Below, piece after piece: positions 50,301 through 59,300 of a DNA stretch of 64,000 bases. This DNA is from Quillaja saponaria (Eukaryota; Streptophyta; Magnoliopsida; Fabales; Quillajaceae): positions 8,804,001 to 8,868,000 of the forward strand of contig CM055611.1 of assembly GCA_029379385.1 (NCBI GenBank), written 5' to 3'. The translations under genes and the position numbers were made by a program. The notes beneath the pieces are model-generated. The model saw only the letters and a list, made by a program, of their open reading frames with translations, ran no database searches and had not been told where the DNA came from. Each line of letters opens with the position of its first letter. The first letter of the stretch is position 1.

Positions 50301-53300
50301 TCGATCTCTGTAGAACAAATCAAGAAAAGAACCCCTGAATTTAATTTAATTTATATGTACAAAAAGGTCTGGATATTCATAGAATTTATCTAATTTGTCT
50401 TTGTAGTACAATACTTCAGTAGATTTCGCCTCATTTATCATATCAAATATTTAGTTTAGTTTTAATTTAGGTTTATGAAATTAAAGTAAGGAGTCTTTAT
50501 GTCATGTTAAAGAGGGCCTCGTTTAAAAAAATACGCAGTCTGCGGACTTTACCAGGACTAACCGGTTAGGTTGTACTACAATTACTTGAAATGGGTTTAG
50601 ATAATATACTTTTTCCATTGTGAACCGATCCATTCGTTCGTAGAGCTATTTTGCTCGATCGTATACATTTTTGGAACACCTCAGGGACAAATAGCCCATT
50701 TTGAAAAAATGTATTGTCAAACTCTTTCAGATATGAATCTATCTGATTAAGAAAGGAAGAACTTGCATTAGTATCACAATTTCAATACAAACATCGGTTT
50801 GATTCACACTCAATGTTGTCAAGATCGCGAGTCGGAACGTAGGATCGTACGATCTTACGATCTGAAGCCAGCAGTCTAAGTTGTCACGGCAGCAAGATCG
50901 GTGTCTTCAAAATGCGGAAGCAAGATCATGAACTCGGCAGCAAGATCGTGAAATCGCGAGTTTCTGGCGAGTTTGAATGATTTTGTAGAAAGCCACATGG
51001 GTCGAATTTTTAATTGGGCTTCAGAGACCAAAATCGATTTTGAAGGGAAGATGGGTATTTTGGGATCGAACCCTTTTCTTTTGTCAAACCCTTGAAGCTT
51101 AGAAGGCAAAAGGCAGACTGCAGACCGCAGACCGCCGACCGCAGACCTCTTCCTCGTCCCATCTTCATCTCTCGAAGCAAAAAGATCAGCCAGAACTCAC
51201 GGATCGAAGTTGCGAAGCAATATCGGTAGCTATTGGAGTGTGATTTGGCTTTCTATTTGCCTCTACAGAGCAAGAAAAGACTGGGCTCGAGCTCACCGCC
51301 TCGACCTGCAAGCGGAGCTTCGGACTTCCAGACGAAGAAGAAGGTTTTTTTTTTTTTTTTCTGGCTAATGGGGATCATGTAAATATGTAATAATATTGAA
51401 TAAAAAAATAAAAAAACCAATTTGTGTAATATGTAAATGAAATGTACCATGTACAGTTACTTATTTAGTGTATTATTAGATATGTATGTATAATGTATTA
51501 ATGTTTATTTCATCCTTTAAATTACTTTCTAACTAATTGAAAATTATCATGGTAAATTGGTAATAATATTGAAAATATATATTTGTATAATATGTAAATG
51601 TAATATACCATTTGACATATACAATGTATTATAATTTATATATGTATTAAATGGTTATATGATATATCATTTAATTGGTCATTTTCACTGCTTATTCAAA
51701 ATGTTATTTTATCATTATCATTTATATTGCTATTAAATTGGAATCATTATTTAAGAAAATGCCATTCTTAAAGGTCTAAGCATCTGGCAACTTGCATAAC
51801 ACATGGTTATAGCATGTAATTCATCCATTGAATTTACCAATTATATCAAGCATTCTTTCAAAAAAAAAAATTGATGATGGTGCATTTTTGTTGTTCTTTA
51901 TTTCTTTTTAATTTTGATTTGTTGGATAAAAATTATTTATTACTTGGTTGCTAATTTGATGATGGGGCATTTTATTTGTTGATGACTTCTTGTTTTAAAG
52001 GAAAATGTCTTCTTCTAAGAGTAGAAAAAATGCTCCGGGAAGTAGAACTGATGTGGGTTGGGAATATGGTATCCCAGTTGAAGGGAACAAGAGAAAAGTG
52101 AAATGCAAATATTGCTCAAAGATTGTAACGGGTGAAATTTTTAAGTTCAAGCACCATCTTGCAAGCACGGGAGAAGATACAATGGCATGTGTGAGTTTTC
52201 CCGATGATGTGAAAGATAAAATGAGAGTTTTCTTGGATAAATTAGAAGTGAAAAAAGTGAAGAAAAAGAGAATTTTAGAAAATAGTGAAGGTGATAATAT
52301 GGAAGAGGTAGAAATTGTAAGAACAAGTAAAGGGAAAGGGAAAGAAATTAAGCTAGTGGGGTTGGAAGCAACAAGACATAAACAACAATGAATCAATGGG
52401 TCAAAAAAAGATTTGCGAGAAGAAGCATGTTCGAAGATAGCTCAATTTTTCTACACAAGTGCTACCCCTTTTAATTGTGTGAAAAATCCTAAATTTGCGG
52501 AAATGTTAGAAGCAGTTGGGAGGTATGGCTGTGGGCTCAAAGGTCCTTCTTATCATGAATTGAGGGAAAAATTCTTAAAGATAGAAGTAAGTAAAACTAT
52601 GGATCTTCTTGAGGAGTACAAATTAGAGTGGAAAAATACAGGTTGTTCTCTAATGTCTAATGGTTGGACGGATAGGAAACGACGTTCTATATGCAATTTC
52701 TTGGTTAATAGTTCTAAAGGGACTATATTTTTATCATTAGTGGATACATCAGACTTCTCTAAAACTGCCGTGAAAGTTTTTGAGATGTTAGATGATGTTG
52801 TGGAGAAGATTGGGGAGCAGAATGTGGTGCAAGTGATTACTGATAATGCATCAAACTACAAAGTAGCTGGTGAAATGTTGATGGAAAAAAGAAAGAGCTT
52901 ATATTGGACACCATGTACAGCACATTGCATTGATTTGATGTTGGAGGAATTTGCAAAAATATTGAAAGTGCATTCTATGACCATTGAAAAAGGAAAGAGA
53001 ATTACTACATACATTTATGGAAGAAAAATGCTCATTCCTATGTTGAGGAGTTTCACCAACGGGAGAGATTTAATTAGACTTGCTGCAACCCGGTTTGCTA
53101 CTTCATACTTGACTTTGGGGTGTCTTCTTGAATTAAAAGCAGCATTGATGAGAATGTTTTCTTCTCAAAAGTTGAAAGCAAGCACTTTTTCAAACACAAA
53201 AAAAGGAAAGAAAGTTGCAAGTATTATTCTAAACAATGACTTTTGGAAGAAAGTTGTTGAATGTCTTAAGGCTGCTAATCCTCTTATCAAGGTGCTCAGG

Positions 53301-56300
53301 TTAGTGGATTCAGAAAGAAAACCAGCTATGGGATTTATTTATGAAGAAATGGACCGGGCAAAAGAAAAAATATAATTGAATTTTGGCAATGTTAAAAAGA
53401 GGTTAGCTTTTGTTTCTTTAAACTAGTAAGTAGTAACTTCACATATTTTCATATTATTTTTTGCATCAACTAATTCTAAATTTCTAATTAACCTTTATAA
53501 GTATGAGCTTATTTGGAGCATTATTGATGAGAGATGGGAGATGCAACTTCATTTGCCTTTGCATGCTGCAGCTTATTACTTAAATCCTCAATATCATTAT
53601 AATCCTAACTTCAAAGATGATTATGAAGTTAAATGTGGACTTTATGGTTGCTTGGAGAGATTGGTTCAAGATTCAAATGAGAGAAATACAATTGATTTGC
53701 AACTTGAAGAGTTCAAAAATGCTAGAAGATTATTTGGAATCTCAGCTGCAAAGGCAATGAGGGAGAAAAAAACTCCAACTGAATGGTGGGATTCTTATGG
53801 AGACAAATGCCCTGAGTTACAAAGGTTTGCCATTTGGATCTTAAGCTTGACTTGTAGTTCTTCTGAATGTGAACGTAATTGGAGCGCATTTGAGATGGTA
53901 AATATAAGTTGATAGTATCTATTATTTTGTTTTTATAATTCTTATTTCTAGTATTGATCTCTTATAAATAATTTACTACTTTTTAGGTGCATACAAAGAA
54001 AAGGAATCGTTTGCATCAAAAGAAAATGAATGACTTAGTTTTTGTCATGAACAATTGCAAGTTGAATGAAAGGCAAACCAAAAATTATTTGGGTCCAAGC
54101 TTGAAATTGGATGATCTCTCCTCAGATGATGAATGGATAACTCCAAAAGAAGATCTTGTAGATTCTTCATCAAATGAATGGCCTAAGTGTTCTTGATGGT
54201 TCTTCTAATGCTAATGAATGATGTGATTGATTTAGATGCTCCATTAGATGAAGATGAAGTGCAAGTGATGCAAGATGAAGATGAAGATGGAGAGGATGAT
54301 GTTGGTGTTATAGGTGGTGAAGTTGATGAAGTCATGAGTGTTGATAATGATGAAGATGGAAATCCCATTGACAATGACAATAGTGATTATGATGTTGGCA
54401 ATGGAGATGATGATGGAGAAAGCTATGGTGATGAATAAAATAATTGTGATGTTTATGAAGAAGGGACTAATTTTGGTTTAGACTAAATTATGCAAATTGG
54501 ATTTTAATTTTGTGGTATTAAGAATCTTTGTATGGATATTTTGTTTATGAACTTATGTTTGGATTACATGTTTATGAAATTAATGTTATAAATTTGATAT
54601 TTGTATTGGATGTTTTATGTTTGTACTTTATTTTATCTTATTGATGAAATTGGTGAATATTTTGTTTTAGAAAAAAAATATAGTTGGAGCTTTATACAAA
54701 TTGTGCTTGTTTATAACAAAATGCACATATTTACAATAAATTATGTACATAGATATATACTCTAATAACTATTTTACAAAAATTTGTAAGATATTCTAAT
54801 TCTACCGATTCGATCTTACGAGTCGATCTTGCTCCCCTCAACGATCCTGCTTAAGATCTCGATCTTGACAACCTTGTTCACACTCCATGTTTTGATAAAC
54901 TAAAAAGAGGAAAAACCAGAGTCTTTGTCTAAAAAAATACCTTGAGAAAGGGCTGGTGTATAGAATCACCTTTCAACAAGATAGTGCTTTTTCAACTCTC
55001 TCAAAATGGAATCTATTCCAAACATATATACCATGGTTCCTTATTTCGACAGCAAATATCTAAATTTGATATTTTTAGAAACTTTTTCAAACCTATTGTC
55101 GATACTAAGCAGCAACCAAAAATTTGTATCCATTTTTCATGATATTATGCATGGTTCAGATATATCATGGCAAATTCTTCAAAAAAATGGTGTCTTCCAC
55201 AATGAAATCTGATGAGTGAGATTTTGAGTAAGTGTTTACATAATCTTTTATTGTCTGAAGAAATTATTCATCGAAATAATGAGTCACCATTGACATCAAC
55301 ACATCTGAGATAGCCAAATGTTTGGGAGTTCCCCTATTCAATCTTTTTCCTTTTTTTTGTTGCTGGATATCTTGTTTGTACACATCTTCTCCTTGTTTCT
55401 CAAGCCTATAGTGAGATACAGACAGAGTTCGAAAATGTCAAATCTTTGATGATTCCATCATACATGATTGAGTTACAAAAACTTCTAGATAAGTATCCTA
55501 CATCTGAACTAAATTCTTTCTAGTTAAAGAATCTCTTTCTAGTTGCTTTGGAACAATTAGGAAATTCCAATGAAGTTTCAAGTGGTCGAAATAACAGATA
55601 AAATTCTTATCACTCAGTTTTTTGTCACTGCTCTTAAAGATCTTGTTGCAAGATTTATTCCTGAGATCCTCATTCTCCTTCATTTTAAGACTTGAAGTCG
55701 AGTTTTTTCCAACCACGAGAGTATAATGGAGAACGTAATAATGGGAATTTTCTAATTAATTAGTAAATTATTATTTGTTTTAGAATGTGATTATAATTAT
55801 ATTAAATTAGGATTTTAAATTATAATTTTAGCATCCTACTAGGATTTCCTTGTTTTTATTAGAGATCTATTATAAGATTTTCACCATATAAGATCACGAT
55901 GGATGGCTATTCGCACTCATTCAACTCCACTTGGTCTTTTGTAGATAACTTAGATGGTTTTGAATTGTATTTTGTAGTTTTGTTTTTTTTTTTGTGGACA
56001 AGGATATTGCCTTTTCTTTTATTATTTTTTTCTCTAACGAAATCATTACTTATCAAAAAACAAGTGTCATCAAAATTTAAACCTAAAGACAATTACTCAT
56101 GGTAGGCAAATGGAATGAACAAAAGTCAATCGAAGATCTTTGGAATCCATGAAATTTGAAAATGGTGTGGAAGAACAAAATCAATGTTTTGAATACTCAT
56201 GGGAATTGTTGAGTTTTCCATATTATCCTTGGAGTCACCCTAAACCTCAACTTTAGCATTTGTAGGCATTTTTTTTTTTTTTTTTTTAACCCTCGAGTAT

Positions 56301-59300
56301 GTATAATCTCAAATTGCTAAGTACTAAGTCAACTAGTCAAGGACATCAAATTCCTCAACCTTTGCATTGTTTCTTCATGTGGAACAACTGTTTTAAACAA
56401 GCTTTTTTATGCACCTTAAATTCAAGATTCGAGAATGTTGTATCTACTCTTTCAAAAACACCAGTCCAATCCCTGTAAACTTGTCTCACATCTTGAGAAA
56501 TAGAAAATGTAGATATTGGGAGCAACCATGGAGATATTGGTGAAATAGAAATTTTGAGTGAAATAAGAGCCAAAGCAAACAGTTTCAGCTGAAATGTTGA
56601 AAGTTGGTAGAACTTGCTGAATAGGACTGACTCAAGTAACTCAGCCTGACGTAGTGACTTGGCTGGAACTCAGCTGGCTCGATCAGTAGCAATTCAATTT
56701 GATTTGCTTGACTGGGCTACAATTAAGTGGAATATGGCCAAGGAGGCTGGGTTGAGTCTTAATGAGCTTCACAATTTGAAGCTCACATGTTTCTGCTGTG
56801 TTTGTCAAATGGGCTGATAAGCTTAAGTTGGTTTTGTTGTGGCTGAACAATCCTCATGGCTGTGCAATTGAGTCGGAACAGGGGAGAACATCCATGAAAA
56901 ACCTAGGTCGGATGGGGGAAATAGGGAGGAGAGGAAATTTAGAGAGAAACGGGGCAAGGAAATAACTTAAGCCACTGGGACAAACACTCAATAACTGAAA
57001 TCAATCCATAATTCTAAAGTCTCAATAAAAGACTACATAATATGACTTTTATACAGGCGAATCATAACCCCAACTTAAGGACAAAATGACAAAGTAAACA
57101 AAATTATAATAAATACCTTTAACTTAATAATAACAGCCATTTAACCCAAATTTTAATTAATAATCCTAATCCCCAAAATATATTAACCCTAACTCTAATA
57201 TTAGAATCAAATCCCAATTCCCAATTACAATAAACATTAGAATGAGTAAGAAACTCATCATACACAATCAAAAACAGATTTAAATATATAAAATTGCAAA
57301 ACACACCAGACTTGAGGACATTATACATTAAACTATAAAACCAAATTACCAGAGTTTCTAAAAGTACAAGGGATTAAGTATTCATTACTATAAAAATAAC
57401 CTAATAGATCAGCCAAAAACAGTCAAAACAAATACAATAAGTTACCTGATAATTCACTCTGAAACGACCAAGAAGACGGCAATACTCATGGTAATTATCA
57501 TGATCTGCAAGACCTGATGATCAGGAAACAAAAAAAAAAAAAAATTGTAAATTAAAGGCCAACGAAGAACAATAAAGAATAGCTAAAAAAGAAACATAAC
57601 TGATAAGTATAAAATTACGAACAAGAACTTGTGCAAAGCACTGAGAAGATTCTCAGTACCATCTTGCAAACTATGTAATAAAAGAAAACTGCAAAGAGGT
57701 GCCAAAAAGACTATGCCAGCCAAACAACTGCTGTTTCTTCAACCAGAAAGCACGTACATGAAGCAGTTTGCTCAAAAAGGACTTTTCTCTGAATTTTTTT
57801 ATCTTACATCAAAGAAGCACACAAACCTGTCAATGTATGAACTCCCACATTCCTAAGGCTAGATAGCTTCACAATCCTTATAAGTAAATGGGCCTCTCCT
57901 CTTGTCACCAATTGATTAATTTTCAAGAGTGAGGCTCCAACATTGAATCAGAGCTAGGCCCACTACTGTTGGATGCCCACACCAGACGATTGATCGGCCT
58001 GACAACTCTGGATCTCCATGGACCATGGGAGGGGGTGTCAATGTGTGGACTCCCACATTGCTAAGGCTAGAGAGTTTCACAATCCTTATAAGTAGACCTC
58101 CTCTTGTCACCAACAAAAGCAATGGTGGTGATTGATGGGATCCTCCCATGGTTTGCTTAAACATTTCACTCAATATTAAACTAAAGTTACAGAAGAAAAA
58201 ACAATACTAATTCAAGGACAGCCATGAGCAAGTTCCACACACACTAAATTAGGAAGGCCCTAAAATAGGAAAACATTGTACACAGGATGTGGAGAATTTT
58301 ATTTTATTTTTTATAAGAAAAGAAGATTTTATTGAGAAAGAGAGAATTACAAATAAGAACAATATGTCATCGAAAGAAAAAAATAAAAGAGATAACTACA
58401 AATTTTAAACAATAAAACTCTCCAATCATATTGTATATCTACTAAAGGTGTTGGAATAGTGAATGGTTCTAAACATTAATTTCCTAATTAGCACCTTGAC
58501 TATTTCCTTAATTAGCTCTTTTGACTATAAGCTTGTTAGTTTCTTGATTATAGCTATTAGGAATATAATATTATTATATTGTGTAGTCCCACATTGTTTA
58601 AATGTGGAAGTCTATGTTTTATTATTTACTATAAATAAAGCTTATGGGTGTAGGCTTTGAGATATCAATCAAGGCCACAATCATTTCCTTCTTCTATTTT
58701 ATTTAACATGGTATCAGAGCAGGTTTGAAACCCAAGCCCGATCTTGGTCCTATTTCCTAAAAAAACCCTAATCTTCTCTTTCTTTTATTTAGCCGCCACA
58801 TGAAGAAAAAGAAGAAAAAAAAAAAAAAAAAAAAAAAAGGCTTTGCCGCCAGCTATCATTAAACCTAGTTGTTTCTTCCATTCACGCCTCATTCCAGCGT
58901 GTCTCTCTATTGTTGCAGCGTTTCATTCCAGCGTGTCTCTCTATTGCTGCGTTTCATTCCAGCAATACGATTATTATTCATCGGGGTACTGTTCATAGGT
59001 ATGTCTACCTCTGAAAAAATTGAAATCGCCAATTCACTTGAAGTTTCACCATCTAAAGACGGTTCATCCCCTTTTCTTTTCAAGCCTATTTAGGGTTTGA
59101 CGGCTCAAAGAGTTTGACAACTCAACAGTATCTTCATGAACTTCCCGTTGTGTCTCTTTCCAGAGGTGCTCCTTTTATTTTTCTGGAAAATCCCGTTGTT
59201 CATTTTTTCAACGGTGCTCTTTTTATTTTTTCGGAAAATCCGGCTGTGTCTCTTTTTAGCCAACACGAGTACTATTTATGGGTATCAGTATGTTTATCAA

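Larger units (their letters stand above)
50075..50810 (+). other. Nuclear plastid DNA insertion, left part (trnT-UGU, rps4 start, ycf2)
   Basis: It holds a trnT-UGU copy (50082-50154), ~345 bp of spacer, the first ~25 codons of rps4 (from ATG 50499) and, after a join near 50575, ycf2 sequence up to 50810. trnT and rps4 are neighbours in most plastid genomes; ycf2 lies far away in the inverted repeat. The insert is therefore a mosaic. Many C-to-T type changes and stops show that it is old. Confidence 0.85.
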
